Assembly (NCBI RefSeq): GCF_007097145.1
Contig: NZ_VJVZ01000006.1
Coordinates: 124,001 to 188,000, forward strand
DNA from: Flavobacterium zepuense
GTDB taxonomy: Bacteria; Bacteroidota; Bacteroidia; Flavobacteriales; Flavobacteriaceae
Reading direction: 5' to 3'
Length of the DNA: 64,000 bases
The translations under genes were made by a program, and so were the position numbers. A model generated the notes under the pieces. That model saw nothing but the letters and a program-made list of their open reading frames with translations, made no database searches and was not told the DNA's origin. Shown here piece after piece: positions 55,189 to 64,000 of this stretch; the stretch's first letter is position 1, and each line of letters starts with the position of its first letter.

Positions 55189-56514
55189 ATGATTGCTAAA
55201 CTAACGGACCATCTTTCTTTAAACCTGCCCTTTTTAAAAGATAAAAAGCTTTTACTCGCTGTAAGCGGGGGTATAGACAGTATGGTTTTGGTTCACTTAT
55301 TACAGCAGCTTCAGCTTGATATTTACATAGCACATTGCAACTTTAACCTAAGGGGAGAAGAAAGTGATGGCGATGAAACTTTTATCCGCAGTTATGCGTC
55401 GGTTAATAATATCCCAATTTTTGTAACTAACTTTAATACAAAGGCTTTTGCTCAGGATAATAAAGTATCTATTCAAGTAGCTGCAAGGCAGTTACGTTAC
55501 CTCTGGTTTAACGAATTGTTACAGGAACATGGTTTAGATTACCTGTTAACAGCACATCATTTGGACGATTCTATAGAAACGTTCCTTATTAATTTTACGC
55601 GTGGTACAGGTTTGGAAGGCTTAACCGGGATACCACAACAAAACGATAGGGTAGTGCGTCCGCTATTGCCATTTTCACGCAATGAAATCGAATTATACGC
55701 AAAGGAAAATAACATTACCTGGCGTGAAGACAGCAGTAATGCGTCTGATAAATACCTACGCAACAAACTGCGCCACGATGTGGTGCCCATTTTAAAATCA
55801 CTCAACCCATCGTTTACTGATTCTTTTACTCAAACCATAAATTATTTGCAGCAGGCACAGTCTTTGCTTCAGGATGCTACAGTATTGGTTTATCAAGAAG
55901 TGGTAACAGAGAAAGAAGGGCAAAAGCACATAAATATCCTGCAATTAAAGAGGCTCCCTAATTACAAAGCGTATTTATACCAGTGGCTAAGTCCGTTTGG
56001 GTTTACAGCCTGGGATGATATTTATGGACTAACCGAAGCACAATCGGGTAAATATGTAATTTCAAATGGTTACAGGCTCTTAAAAGATAGGGAAGTACTG
56101 ATACTGGAACCGCTTCAGCAAGCGCAAAATGAGATTTATGAAATTACACAAAATATGCAACAAACTACTAATCCGATAGGGTTAAAGCTGCAAAAAGTGG
56201 AAGTAATTGATGAAATTTCAACAAAAAATGTAATTTATGTTAATAATGAGTTAATAAAATTTCCGTTATTTGTTCGCAAATGGCAGGAAGGTGATTATTT
56301 TTATCCCCTTGGAATGAAAGGACTCAAGAAAAAGGTTTCAAAGTACTTTAAAGACGAAAAAATGTCGTTAAGTGATAAGGAGAGTACCTGGCTTTTATGT
56401 TCTGAAAACCAAATTGTATGGATTATAGGCCATAGGGCAGATGACCGCTTTAAAACAAATGAAAACACAACACAAATTTTAAAAATAGAGTTTAATAACA
56501 ATGAAAAAGCTTAG
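55189..56514 (+). CDS. tilS: tRNA(Ile)-lysidine synthetase
   Basis: Essential enzyme that attaches lysine to C34 of tRNA-Ile(CAU), changing its decoding from AUG to AUA. 441 residues. The PP-loop SGGIDS lies at about 25-30 (LLAVSGGIDSMVLVHLL), followed by YIAHCNFNLRG, LTAHHLDDSIETFLIN and EDSSNASDKYLRNKLRH. The C-terminal TilS substrate-specificity domain is present (PLGMKGLKKKVSKYFKDEK). The 3' end overlaps dsbD by 14 bases, so the two genes are co-transcribed and probably translationally coupled. Confidence 0.97.
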   Translation: MIAKLTDHLSLNLPFLKDKKLLLAVSGGIDSMVLVHLLQQLQLDIYIAHCNFNLRGEESDGDETFIRSYASVNNIPIFVTNFNTKAFAQDNKVSIQVAARQLRYLWFNELLQEHGLDYLLTAHHLDDSIETFLINFTRGTGLEGLTGIPQQNDRVVRPLLPFSRNEIELYAKENNITWREDSSNASDKYLRNKLRHDVVPILKSLNPSFTDSFTQTINYLQQAQSLLQDATVLVYQEVVTEKEGQKHINILQLKRLPNYKAYLYQWLSPFGFTAWDDIYGLTEAQSGKYVISNGYRLLKDREVLILEPLQQAQNEIYEITQNMQQTTNPIGLKLQKVEVIDEISTKNVIYVNNELIKFPLFVRKWQEGDYFYPLGMKGLKKKVSKYFKDEKMSLSDKESTWLLCSENQIVWIIGHRADDRFKTNENTTQILKIEFNNNEKA

Positions 56515-58573
56515 CACAATACTTTTTTTACTATTCGCTTTTTTTATTGCCCAGGCCCAGGTAAAAGAACCTGTAAAATGGACATCTAAAATTGAAAAGA
56601 AATCAAATACCGAATTCGTACTGGTATTTAACGCCACTATAGAAAACGACTGGCACATGTACTCGCAATTTAGCGATGAAAATGGTGCCATACCACTTGA
56701 GGTGGTTTTTAACAATAATAAAGGTAATTATACTCCTGTTGGAAAAGCAGCAGAAAGTAAAACCGAAAAGGCTTTTAATGAAACCTTTGGCGTAACCGAG
56801 ACCTTTTGGAGTCATACGGCACAGCTTAGGCAAACGGTAAAAATAACGAATCCGGCTAATGAAGTTGTTCAGGTTTCATTAAATTATCAGGTATGTAAAG
56901 AGGTTTGTATACAAGGCGAAAATTTGTTTGAGTTTAATATTAACAAACTGACTGCTAAAGAAGTAAAAAACTTTACTGAAATAAAAACTGCAACTGTAGC
57001 AAAGCCAGAAACAACTGAAGTTAAAGCGGATACCGCCACTACAGTTGTTGATACTGCAAAGGCCGCTGTAGCGCCAAGTACAGACAATAATACGTCAACT
57101 GCTGAACCGGTAACAAAATCTACTAAAGAAAAAGAAGGGGATATTGACCCCTGGAATATATTTTTAGGAACCTTGCTTGCGGGTATTTTTGTAACCTTTA
57201 CACCATGTGTTTTCCCAATGATACCCATGACGGTGAGTTTTTTCATCAAACAAAATACCAGTAAAGCTAAAGGTAAATTCAATGCTGTATTTTATGGTAT
57301 TTGTATCATTGCCATTTATGTATTGCTGTCGTTGCCTTTCCATATTTTTGAAGGTTTAGATGGTAATATCTTTGCCGATATATCTACTAACGTATACCTT
57401 AACATCTTTTTCTTTTTGGTTTTTGTGATATTTTCAATATCATTCTTTGGTGCTTTTGAGATCACAATTCCAAGCAGCCTTGCTAATAAGGCTGATAACG
57501 CTTCTAACTTAGGCGGTTTGGCGGGTATTTTCTTTATGGCACTTACTCTTATAATTGTATCATTTAGCTGTACGGGCCCAGCCTTAGGTTTAGTGTTTGG
57601 AACGGTATTATCTTCAGATGGTGGTGCTACACTGGTAAGCCTTGCTATGTTTGGTTTTGGACTTGGCCTTGCTATGCCCTTTATGGTGTTTGCTTTGTTC
57701 CCAAGCCTTATGGCTAACCTGCCAAAATCTGGCGGATGGCTTAATACTGTCAAAGTTGTTTTTGGATTTATAGAACTTGCATTAGCTTTCAAATTTTTAT
57801 CGAATGCAGATCTTGTATTACAATTGCATTTACTCGAAAGAGAAGTGTTTTTAGGCATCTGGATAGCTATTTTTGCTGTGTTGGCATTATATCTCTTCGG
57901 AAAGTTTTCTATGCCTCACGATTCACCGGTACCGTTTTTATCGGTAGGCAGGATGCTATTGGGCGTATTGGCCTTTGCTTTTACAGTTTATTTAGTTCCG
58001 GGATTATGGGGCGCTCCGTTAAAATTACTGAGCGGAATTACACCACCTTTAAATTATAGCGAGTCGCCGTTTGGTTTTGGAGGATCAGGCGCAGCTCCGG
58101 TTGCATCAACCGAAAAATTGCCTGACGGTGCTAAAGTAGCCGTACATGGCATAGTAGCTTTTGAAGATTATGATAAAGGATTAGCCTACGCAAAAACGGT
58201 TAAGAAACCTGTATTGCTTGATTTTACCGGCCGTGCCTGCGTTAACTGCCGTAAAATGGAAGAAGGCGTATGGGTAGATCCGGAAGTTTTAACCATCCTT
58301 AAAAATGATGTTGTCTTAATTTCTCTTTACGGAGACGAACAAATTGATTTGCCGGAAAACGAACAATTTATATCTAAATACTCAGGCAGGAAAATTACAA
58401 CCGTTGGTAAAAAATGGAGCGATTTTCAGTTAGGCAAATACAATTCTAATGCCAGGCCGTATTATGTATTAATGGGTTTAGATGAGAAAAATCTTAATGA
58501 GCCAGTAGCATACACACCGGATATTCAGGAGTATTTAAAATGGCTTCAGCAAGGCGTTGCTAACTTTAAATAG
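56501..58573 (+). CDS. dsbD: DsbD family thiol:disulfide interchange protein
   Basis: Moves reducing equivalents from cytoplasmic thioredoxin to the periplasm. 690 residues: signal peptide (MKKLSTILFLLFAFFIAQAQ), an N-terminal DsbD-alpha domain (about 25-150) with a Cys pair in YQVCKEVCIQGE, a Thr/Ala/Lys-rich linker, and about eight membrane helices (about 215-520) containing the buried redox Cys pair (FTPCVFPMIP and FSCTGPALG). A C-terminal thioredoxin domain has RACVNC near 580. All three modules and all Cys pairs are present, so it should be active. Second gene of the tilS operon. Confidence 0.95.
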   Translation: MKKLSTILFLLFAFFIAQAQVKEPVKWTSKIEKKSNTEFVLVFNATIENDWHMYSQFSDENGAIPLEVVFNNNKGNYTPVGKAAESKTEKAFNETFGVTETFWSHTAQLRQTVKITNPANEVVQVSLNYQVCKEVCIQGENLFEFNINKLTAKEVKNFTEIKTATVAKPETTEVKADTATTVVDTAKAAVAPSTDNNTSTAEPVTKSTKEKEGDIDPWNIFLGTLLAGIFVTFTPCVFPMIPMTVSFFIKQNTSKAKGKFNAVFYGICIIAIYVLLSLPFHIFEGLDGNIFADISTNVYLNIFFFLVFVIFSISFFGAFEITIPSSLANKADNASNLGGLAGIFFMALTLIIVSFSCTGPALGLVFGTVLSSDGGATLVSLAMFGFGLGLAMPFMVFALFPSLMANLPKSGGWLNTVKVVFGFIELALAFKFLSNADLVLQLHLLEREVFLGIWIAIFAVLALYLFGKFSMPHDSPVPFLSVGRMLLGVLAFAFTVYLVPGLWGAPLKLLSGITPPLNYSESPFGFGGSGAAPVASTEKLPDGAKVAVHGIVAFEDYDKGLAYAKTVKKPVLLDFTGRACVNCRKMEEGVWVDPEVLTILKNDVVLISLYGDEQIDLPENEQFISKYSGRKITTVGKKWSDFQLGKYNSNARPYYVLMGLDEKNLNEPVAYTPDIQEYLKWLQQGVANFK

Positions 58574-58593
58574 TAAGTTTTAAATTTATTTGA

Positions 58594-58629
58594 AGAGCAC
58601 ATTGTATTTGTACAATGTGCTCTTTTACT
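58594..58629 (+). terminator. Rho-independent terminator of tilS-dsbD
   Basis: A perfect 13-bp stem AGAGCACATTGTA / TACAATGTGCTCT with a TTTG loop is followed by a T-rich tail, 20 bases after the dsbD stop. Confidence 0.9.
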
Positions 58630-58779
58630 TTAGATGATTGCAAATACAAAATAAGAGTTGATCAGTTAATTTATACTCAAGTGTAGGTTATAATAATAAA
58701 TACTATTTTACATAATATACATTATAAGTCAATATTTATAAAATGTAAAAAAGTAGGATAGAGCTTATTTTAGTGTTTA

Positions 58780-58808
58780 AAATATAAAAGCCCCAATTAA
58801 GGGGCTTT
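58780..58808 (-). terminator. Rho-independent terminator of the small exported protein gene
   Basis: On the minus strand an 8-bp stem AAAGCCCC / GGGGCTTT with a six-base loop is followed by TATATTTT. It lies 155 bases after the stop at 58964, giving a long 3' untranslated part. Confidence 0.7.
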
Positions 58809-58963
58809 AGCAAGATGGTTATCTTATAACTTCATCACAAATTAATTAACAACCGTTTGCCGGATGCAAATTTACAATTTCAATTCTTAAGGTCAACTTA
58901 AAATTGATAGTTGCTTTATGATAATTATCAATTTTAGATAATTTCTATTTTACAATAAAATCA

Positions 58964-59374
58964 TTATTTTACAACTTTAAGGTTCTCCTGAAATACAACT
59001 TTGTTGTTATCATAATATACCAAAGATGTTTCTCCTGTTGGCTGTATAAATAATGAATATCCAACAAGATTACCACTTACAAACCTTAAATAATAGGTTT
59101 GTTTTTTAGCGCTCATTGCAAATTGCCATTCGCCATCGGCTGTTATAGTTAATGTATATTGAGGTGTTTTGGCTACTGTTTTAAGAACAACCGTACCGGC
59201 GCTTACCTGAGTAACTTCTTCCGGCACATCTGTAAATGTTTTAAATGCATTAAGGCCTTTTATCTTCATAAAGCTATCATAATCCTTGCGCGCTAACGGA
59301 ACATTTTTCTCTGAAGTTTGTGCAGATAAGCTTAAACTTAAAGCCAGTAATGAGCCTAAAAGTAGTTTTTTCAT
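58964..59374 (-). CDS. Exported small protein of unknown function
   Basis: 136 residues with a signal peptide (MKKLLLGSLLALSLSLSAQ). The mature part has short strands (VVLKTVAKTPQYTLTITADG, KQTYYLRFVSGNLVGYSLFI, TSLVYYDNNKVVFQENLKVV) and no Cys. No family recognised. Monocistronic. Confidence 0.75.
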   Translation of the reverse strand: MKKLLLGSLLALSLSLSAQTSEKNVPLARKDYDSFMKIKGLNAFKTFTDVPEEVTQVSAGTVVLKTVAKTPQYTLTITADGEWQFAMSAKKQTYYLRFVSGNLVGYSLFIQPTGETSLVYYDNNKVVFQENLKVVK

Positions 59375-59540
59375 GGTGTTGAGTTTTTAGTATTTATGCT
59401 GTAAATATATAATAATTGACCGAAATGCCCGCATAATTAAGATGCTTTAACTGTTAAATATTCGAAGATGTCTGAAAAATTAATATCACTAATATGCTTT
59501 ATAACTAATTCAATATAAGAAATTTACATTTTTTACTTAA

Positions 59541-59569
59541 ACAAAAAGAACCGGCATATTGCCGGTTCT
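59541..59569 (-). terminator. Rho-independent terminator of the T9SS HYR-like gene
   Basis: On the minus strand a perfect 10-bp stem AGAACCGGCA / TGCCGGTTCT with a three-base loop is followed by TTTTTG. It lies about 30 bases after the stop at 59601. Confidence 0.9.
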
Positions 59570-59600
59570 CTAAGAAACTTATAAGTACTGATTTTATAAA

Positions 59601-61382
59601 TTATTCTTTTACAATTCGTTTTACAACAAAGGCATCTGCGCTATAAATTTTAGCGAAATAAATACCTGCATTAAAGGAGCTTAAATCGGTTATAAATACA
59701 CCGGATGCTGCTACATCAAAGCTTTTTACAAGCCTTGCACTAACATCAAACATTTCAATTTTACTTACTATTAATCTACCTGCATCAAAAGATATACTGC
59801 CCTTAGTTGGATTGGGATAAATTATAATCGAATCGTTAAGATCAAAACCCTCAATTCCTACTGTTTGCGGGCAGTAAGCATTAGGATCTTCAATAGTAAC
59901 AATGGCAGTTCCGGTAGATGTATTTCCGTTATTATCAGTAATTGTAAGTGTAACCGTATTTTCGCCTATGTTTTCGCAAGTAAATACCTGTGTATCTAAA
60001 CTATAAGATGAAATTCCGCAATTATCAAACGATCCGTTATCAATATCCAGTTCGTTAATTGATATCAATGTCACTTCCGGTAAAGAAAGTGTAATATTCT
60101 GAGTAATAACCGTTGGTGCTGTAGCATCTGTAACCGTAATTGTAGCAGTTTCGGTTGATGAATTTCCACTTGCATCGGTAACTGTAACTGTTACTTCATT
60201 AGGGCCAAGATTGGCACAGCTTAATGATGCCGGCGATATGGTGTATGTTGCAACACTACAGTTATCGGTAGAAGCAGCAAGTATTTCTTCGGATAAAATA
60301 GTAACGTTTCCGTCGTTATCTACCTCAATTGTAGCATCTTCAAATACTATTACGGGTGCCGTTTCATCTACAACTGTTATAATTGCAGTGGCGGTAGTTG
60401 TATTAGTTCCATCGCTAACCGAAAGTGTTACCGTATTCTCACCCAGGTCTTCACAGGTAAATTCCGTTACATCAAGGCTATATGTGAGGTTGGTACAATT
60501 ATCGGTAGATTCGTTATTGATATCTTCGGCGGCAACCGTAGCAATACCATATCCATCAAGAACCGCAGTAAAATTTTGAGCGATAGCAACCGGGGCCTGG
60601 CCATCGGTAACAATAACATCAAAAGTACAGGTGGTAACCACATTATCTTCGCTGGTAATGGTAAACGTATTGGTAGTAGTACCTATTGGGAATACCTCCC
60701 CGCTTGCAATTCCTGTTGTTTGAACTACAGTACTGGTTGGTACAGCTACAGTTACTGTTGAATTTGTAGTCATGGCACCATAGTTACCGGCCCAAAATTC
60801 GGCATCATCACCGGTGTGCTGAAAGAAAATCTTCCTTACCCCTGCCGGATAGCCCGTAAATACATGCGATGCTGTTTGCCATGCCGCAGTACAGGTAACA
60901 TTACCCGTAGTATAAGTAGCAAGAATATTATCTGCCTCCCCCCTAAGCTGTACTGTAAGGTTATACGTATCTCCAACATTTGGAGTTCCGCCCATATACT
61001 GCTCAGATACCGTTATAGCCGGTAGCGTATCCATATACGCATCGGTCATCCCCATGGTTGTCAGGTCTATAACCTGTGACATCGATCCGGAATTGTAAGA
61101 CGATATAAACCCACTGCCTGATACAACCCACGATGTACCAAAAGCAGTACTGTTTGTCCACCCGGTAAGGCCATTGGCTCCATTAGGGTTTACAACCCCA
61201 TTAGCCGACTGCGTAGCCCCGCCCCCAGCAACAAGATAGCTTACTAATGCCCCGCACTGATCGTCATCACTCACAATAGTAATATTTGTAGGGCATTGTT
61301 GGGCATTAAGGCTTCCGCACGTAAGTGCTGAGAATAGCAATAATTTAAATAATTTGTTAATAGATAAGGTAATTTTAACCAT
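59601..61382 (-). CDS. T9SS-secreted protein with three tandem Ig/HYR-like repeats
   Basis: 593 residues. Signal peptide ending near GSLNAQ, then a Cys-containing opening (QQCPTNITIVSDDDQCG) and a beta-rich region that may be carbohydrate-binding (about 55-210). After a linking Ig-like unit come three tandem repeats of about 80 residues (about 265-500), each with a DNC core and a conserved C(E/A)(D/N)(L/I)G.N.VT(L/V)(T/S)(V/I) strand (STDNCTNLTYSLD, STDNCSVATYTIS, SFDNCGISSYSLD). The C-terminal T9SS type A domain starts IIYPNPTKGSISF and ends VKRIVKE. Surface adhesion is the usual guess; no catalytic site is seen. Confidence 0.9.
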   Translation of the reverse strand: MVKITLSINKLFKLLLFSALTCGSLNAQQCPTNITIVSDDDQCGALVSYLVAGGGATQSANGVVNPNGANGLTGWTNSTAFGTSWVVSGSGFISSYNSGSMSQVIDLTTMGMTDAYMDTLPAITVSEQYMGGTPNVGDTYNLTVQLRGEADNILATYTTGNVTCTAAWQTASHVFTGYPAGVRKIFFQHTGDDAEFWAGNYGAMTTNSTVTVAVPTSTVVQTTGIASGEVFPIGTTTNTFTITSEDNVVTTCTFDVIVTDGQAPVAIAQNFTAVLDGYGIATVAAEDINNESTDNCTNLTYSLDVTEFTCEDLGENTVTLSVSDGTNTTTATAIITVVDETAPVIVFEDATIEVDNDGNVTILSEEILAASTDNCSVATYTISPASLSCANLGPNEVTVTVTDASGNSSTETATITVTDATAPTVITQNITLSLPEVTLISINELDIDNGSFDNCGISSYSLDTQVFTCENIGENTVTLTITDNNGNTSTGTAIVTIEDPNAYCPQTVGIEGFDLNDSIIIYPNPTKGSISFDAGRLIVSKIEMFDVSARLVKSFDVAASGVFITDLSSFNAGIYFAKIYSADAFVVKRIVKE

Positions 61383-61414
61383 AGTATAGTAGTTTATTGC
61401 GATTAATAGTTCTT

Positions 61415-61422
61415 CAAATATA
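61415..61422 (-). promoter_or_regulatory. -7 promoter element of the T9SS HYR-like gene
   Basis: TATATTTG on the minus strand (TAnnTTTG), 32 bases upstream of the ATG at 61382. Confidence 0.45.
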
Positions 61423-61521
61423 ATTAATTGTTATTGATAGTATATCTATTAATATAACATGAGGCCATCTATTTTGTGAAATATTTCTTGTTATATTGCG
61501 TTAACAACCAAAAAAATAAGA

Positions 61522-62109
61522 ATGAAACCTAAAACAACTGTACTTTCTACAACAATATTATCGGATAATTGGGGCAAACTCAATAAAGTAAAGTATGAAC
61601 ATACCCTTTATAACGGTACCGTTCAGGTTCAGGAACGCGAAGTGTATAACCGTGGTAATGGTGCTACAATTTTATTATATAACAAAGAAAAACAAACCGT
61701 AATACTTACACGCCAGTTCAGATTGCCCACTTGGTTTAACGGCAATGATACAGGAATGATGATTGAGGCCTGTGCGGGACTTTTAGATGAAAACGACCCT
61801 GAAGAATGCATTAGGCGGGAAACTGAAGAAGAAACGGGCTACACCCTAACCGAAGTTAAAAGGGTTATGGAGGTATATATGTCGCCGGGATCGGTAACTG
61901 AAATGCTATATTTTTTTGTTGCCACTTACTCTGACGATATGAAAACCGGCGATGGCGGCGGACTTGAAAAGGAACAGGAAAACATTGAAGTACTGGAACT
62001 TAAGTTTAACGATGCCCTTAAAATGATGGCCAATGGCGAAATTAAAGATGCCAAGACTATAATGTTATTGCAGTATGCAGCTTTGAATGGAATCTTTAAG
62101 CAGCAATAA
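61522..62109 (+). CDS. nudK: NudK-type NUDIX hydrolase (GDP-mannose pyrophosphatase-like)
   Basis: 195 residues. Nudix box AGLLDENDPEECIRRETEEE followed by TGYTL, with the one-residue-shorter spacing also seen in E. coli NudK. The following YMSPGSVTEMLYFFVATYSD and the end IEVLELKFNDALKMMANGEI also closely follow the NudK family. NudK hydrolyses GDP-mannose and related sugar nucleotides; cytoplasmic. The stop lies inside the left arm of the inverted-repeat element at 62108-62216. Confidence 0.9.
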   Translation: MKPKTTVLSTTILSDNWGKLNKVKYEHTLYNGTVQVQEREVYNRGNGATILLYNKEKQTVILTRQFRLPTWFNGNDTGMMIEACAGLLDENDPEECIRRETEEETGYTLTEVKRVMEVYMSPGSVTEMLYFFVATYSDDMKTGDGGGLEKEQENIEVLELKFNDALKMMANGEIKDAKTIMLLQYAALNGIFKQQ

Positions 62110-62216
62110 AGTTACAGAGTCACAAAGTGGCAAAGTGACAAAGTATTAGGAATTTGACTCATGTGTTATGTAAATATTTGCAAATAAAATTTGCCACTTT
62201 GTAACTCTATAACTTT
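62108..62216. repeat. Intergenic element with 27-bp imperfect inverted repeats
   Basis: The left arm (62108-62134) and right arm (62190-62216) are reverse complements at 25 of 27 positions; the right arm begins TTTGCCACTTTGTAACTC. The 55-base centre is AT-rich. The left arm overlaps the nudK stop codon. There is no T-tract, so it is not a standard terminator. AAAGTGGCAAAG-type sequences recur in flavobacterial intergenic regions, so a MITE or REP-like element is likely. Confidence 0.6.
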
Positions 62217-62290
62217 GTGCCTTATCTTTAACATCACTTTAAACTTCCGTCTGTAAGTAATTGCTTATTTTTAAGGATAAAATTTACAAA

Positions 62291-64000
62291 ATGGACATTA
62301 CCTTTAATAACGACCCCAAACTCGCTATATTACTGCCTGTTATATACCACGCCTGGCAGGACGACGTGCTTACCAACAAAGAATTTACTACAATATCTGA
62401 TTTTATAAACGAGCAAGACTGGCTTACAAAAGCCGAAAAAGGCTTTTTAAAATCTAAAATAACGCTGGACTCCCCTCCTTCCCGATCGGAACTTTTTCAT
62501 TGGAAGGAAAAGATAAACCAGGCTATTGACAGCAGTAAGAATATCAACAGCCTTACCGATCTTGGTTTGTTGATTGCCAATGCCGAAAGGCCTGCTATCA
62601 GTAATGAGGACATTGCTAAAATTGCCCCGGCATTCGCCAGGCTCGAAACCGGCTTAGGTATCATGGGCCGCGAAGTGATTTCCGGCTTTCGCCGAAGCGA
62701 AAAAACACTAACCCAGGAACATAACACTGTTGAGAGCTTTAATGTTCAGAAAATGACTGATTTACTGGACGGTAACCAGGCATATATTATCAATAAAGTG
62801 AAATCGATTATTGGTAGTGAGGCTTTTAAGCTGGATATCCCTACCGATGTGGCCGAATTTAGAGAGAAGGTATTAGGCTGGTGCAAAATACTGGCTAATG
62901 AGGGCTTAGGATCGTACGCTTACCCTAAGGCCCAGGGCGGTAAAGATGATATTGAAGGCTATTTTGCCATTATGGAAACCCTTAGCTACCATGATCTTAG
63001 CCTTGTTATTAAATTTGGGGTGCAGTTTGGGCTTTGGGGTATGAGCGTTATGTTCCTGGGTACCGATAAGCACTTTAATAAGTACCTAAAAGGTGCAGGA
63101 ACGCTGGAGCTTCCGGGCTGTTTTGCCATGACCGAGACCCATCATGGGTCTAACGTTAAAGGTATCCACACAACGGCCACATACAACCACGCTAACAGGA
63201 CATTTATAATAAATACCCCAGAGAAATACGATCGTAAAGAGTATATAGGCAATGCGGCCAACCACGGCGAAATGGCTACTGTTTTTGCTAAGCTTATAAT
63301 AGACGGCAAAGACTACGGCGTTAACGCATTTGTGGTGCCTATACGCAACAAAAACAAAGAAGTGCTGCCTGGCATCACTATTGAAGATTGCGGTCATAAA
63401 ATGGGCTTAAACGGCGTTGATAACGGCATTATTACGTTTAAAAATGTGGTTATACCGCACGAAGACATGCTCGATAAATTTGCCAGCGTTAACCAAGCTG
63501 GAGAATTTGAAAGCCCTATACCAAGCGATAACCGGCGCTTTTTCACTATGTTAGGAACGCTTGTGGGCGGCAGGATAGGCATCCCGAGATCGGCATTGGC
63601 GGCTTCTAAAACGGGGTTGGCCACAACCATCAAATACAGCGATAAACGCAGGCAGTTTGGACCCGAAGGTGGTAATGAAGTGCCTATTTTAAACTACCGC
63701 ATGCACCAGCGCAGGCTTATGCCTTATCTGGCAAATTCGTATGCATTGACCTTTGGTTTACAGTATCTTACCAAACGTTTCATCAACCGTAAGGAAGAAG
63801 AAATGCAGGAAATTGAAGCGCTTGCAGCCGGCCTTAAAGCCTACACAACCTGGAATGCCCGCAATACGTTGCAGGAATGCCGCGAGGCCTGTGGTGGCAA
63901 GGGTTACCTGAGCGAAAACCGCATAGACGACCTTAAAAATGACACCGAAATTTATACCACTTTTGAGGGCGATAATACTGTGCTTACGCAACTTACGGCT
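62291..64000 (+). CDS. Acyl-CoA oxidase/dehydrogenase, 3'-truncated by the window
   Basis: 570 codons are visible from ATG 62291 to the window end, with no stop. Acyl-CoA oxidase-type architecture: an N-terminal helical extension (about 1-190), the acyl-CoA dehydrogenase core (CFAMTETHHGSNVKGIHTTA, FAD region; HKMGLNGVDNGIITFKNVVI), then the C-terminal helical domain (IKYSDKRRQFGPEGG; ACGGKGYLSENRIDDLKND; TFEGDNTVLTQL). The TxxGDN flavin-binding and catalytic-Glu segment lies in TFEGDN, so the oxidase active site is intact. Oxidises acyl-CoA to trans-2-enoyl-CoA in fatty acid degradation; electron acceptor (O2 or flavoprotein) not known. Confidence 0.93.
   Translation, partial: MDITFNNDPKLAILLPVIYHAWQDDVLTNKEFTTISDFINEQDWLTKAEKGFLKSKITLDSPPSRSELFHWKEKINQAIDSSKNINSLTDLGLLIANAERPAISNEDIAKIAPAFARLETGLGIMGREVISGFRRSEKTLTQEHNTVESFNVQKMTDLLDGNQAYIINKVKSIIGSEAFKLDIPTDVAEFREKVLGWCKILANEGLGSYAYPKAQGGKDDIEGYFAIMETLSYHDLSLVIKFGVQFGLWGMSVMFLGTDKHFNKYLKGAGTLELPGCFAMTETHHGSNVKGIHTTATYNHANRTFIINTPEKYDRKEYIGNAANHGEMATVFAKLIIDGKDYGVNAFVVPIRNKNKEVLPGITIEDCGHKMGLNGVDNGIITFKNVVIPHEDMLDKFASVNQAGEFESPIPSDNRRFFTMLGTLVGGRIGIPRSALAASKTGLATTIKYSDKRRQFGPEGGNEVPILNYRMHQRRLMPYLANSYALTFGLQYLTKRFINRKEEEMQEIEALAAGLKAYTTWNARNTLQECREACGGKGYLSENRIDDLKNDTEIYTTFEGDNTVLTQLTA

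Larger units (their letters stand above)
58574..58963. other. 390-base gap between convergent genes
   Basis: Holds the terminators of both flanking genes (58594-58629 and 58780-58808). The rest is very AT-rich with no frame or structured RNA that I recognise. Confidence 0.5.

Noticed and set aside
1..64000. tRNA, rRNA, CRISPR, insertion sequences, prophage
   Set aside because: I looked for T-loop consensus, spaced direct repeats and transposase or integrase motifs in the gaps and found none. A tRNAscan/Infernal run would be decisive.

Overview
The window comes from a bacterium of the phylum Bacteroidota, most likely the family Flavobacteriaceae and Flavobacterium-like. Four things support this: two secreted proteins with C-terminal type IX secretion (T9SS type A) sorting domains; lineage families such as DUF6095, DUF5723 and DUF2911; a Bacteroidota -7 promoter motif (TAnnTTTG) a short distance upstream of at least 13 genes; and short intergenic elements that I know from flavobacterial genomes. 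I see no rRNA, tRNA, CRISPR array, transposase, phage gene or replication origin. It reads as ordinary chromosome with a few unusual spots.

Layout. 1-5.1 kb: the 3' part of a very large T9SS-secreted protein with LamG, PhoX/DUF839-like and PKD regions. 5.1-19.1 kb: aconitase (acnA), an M1 aminopeptidase, a lipocalin-like protein, a damaged TlpA-like thioredoxin, a DUF5723 protein, an RluA-type pseudouridine synthase, panB, an NTF2-like protein, L-serine dehydratase and a HEAT-repeat protein. 19.3-28.5 kb: acetyl-CoA synthetase, two tandem secreted paralogs (the second with a frameshift at a T8 tract), a multi-PAS histidine kinase, DinB, and a DUF294/CBS protein paired with a DnaQ-fold exonuclease. 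28.6-35.3 kb: DUF2911, an FAD-dependent disulfide reductase, a Na+/H+ antiporter, a bacterial PH-domain protein, a YpfJ-type metallopeptidase, and an AT-rich pair made of a Cys-rich lipoprotein and a small three-helix membrane protein.

35.6-41.3 kb: a long leftward gene run of methyltransferase, ZIP transporter, murQ, DUF6095, lipoprotein, TerC, thioredoxin-like and comM/YifB. 41.5-50.2 kb: stress protein, THUMP RNA methyltransferase, membrane proteins, a PadR regulator with a TPR protein, an S9 dipeptidyl peptidase, and a PLP sulfur-amino-acid lyase divergent from an Lrp/AsnC regulator. 50.2-64 kb: carboxylesterase, lpdA, a small charged protein, pabB, tilS-dsbD, a T9SS HYR-like protein, nudK, and an acyl-CoA oxidase cut by the window end.

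How the genes work together. Central metabolism is well represented: aconitase, acetate activation by Acs, lipoamide dehydrogenase, fatty acyl-CoA oxidation and serine deamination. Cell-envelope and secretion functions form the second theme. The most unusual observations are: (1) the Cys-rich lipoprotein plus small membrane protein at 34.3-35.3 kb, which has the layout of a toxin or bacteriocin precursor with an immunity protein; (2) the secreted paralog whose signal peptide and mature part are in different frames, joined at a U_UUU_UUG-type slippery tract; (3) a TlpA-like gene with both an in-frame amber codon and loss of the first catalytic Cys; (4) an exonuclease with a motif III Asp-to-Asn change. 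All functional readings are by eye, without database searches.
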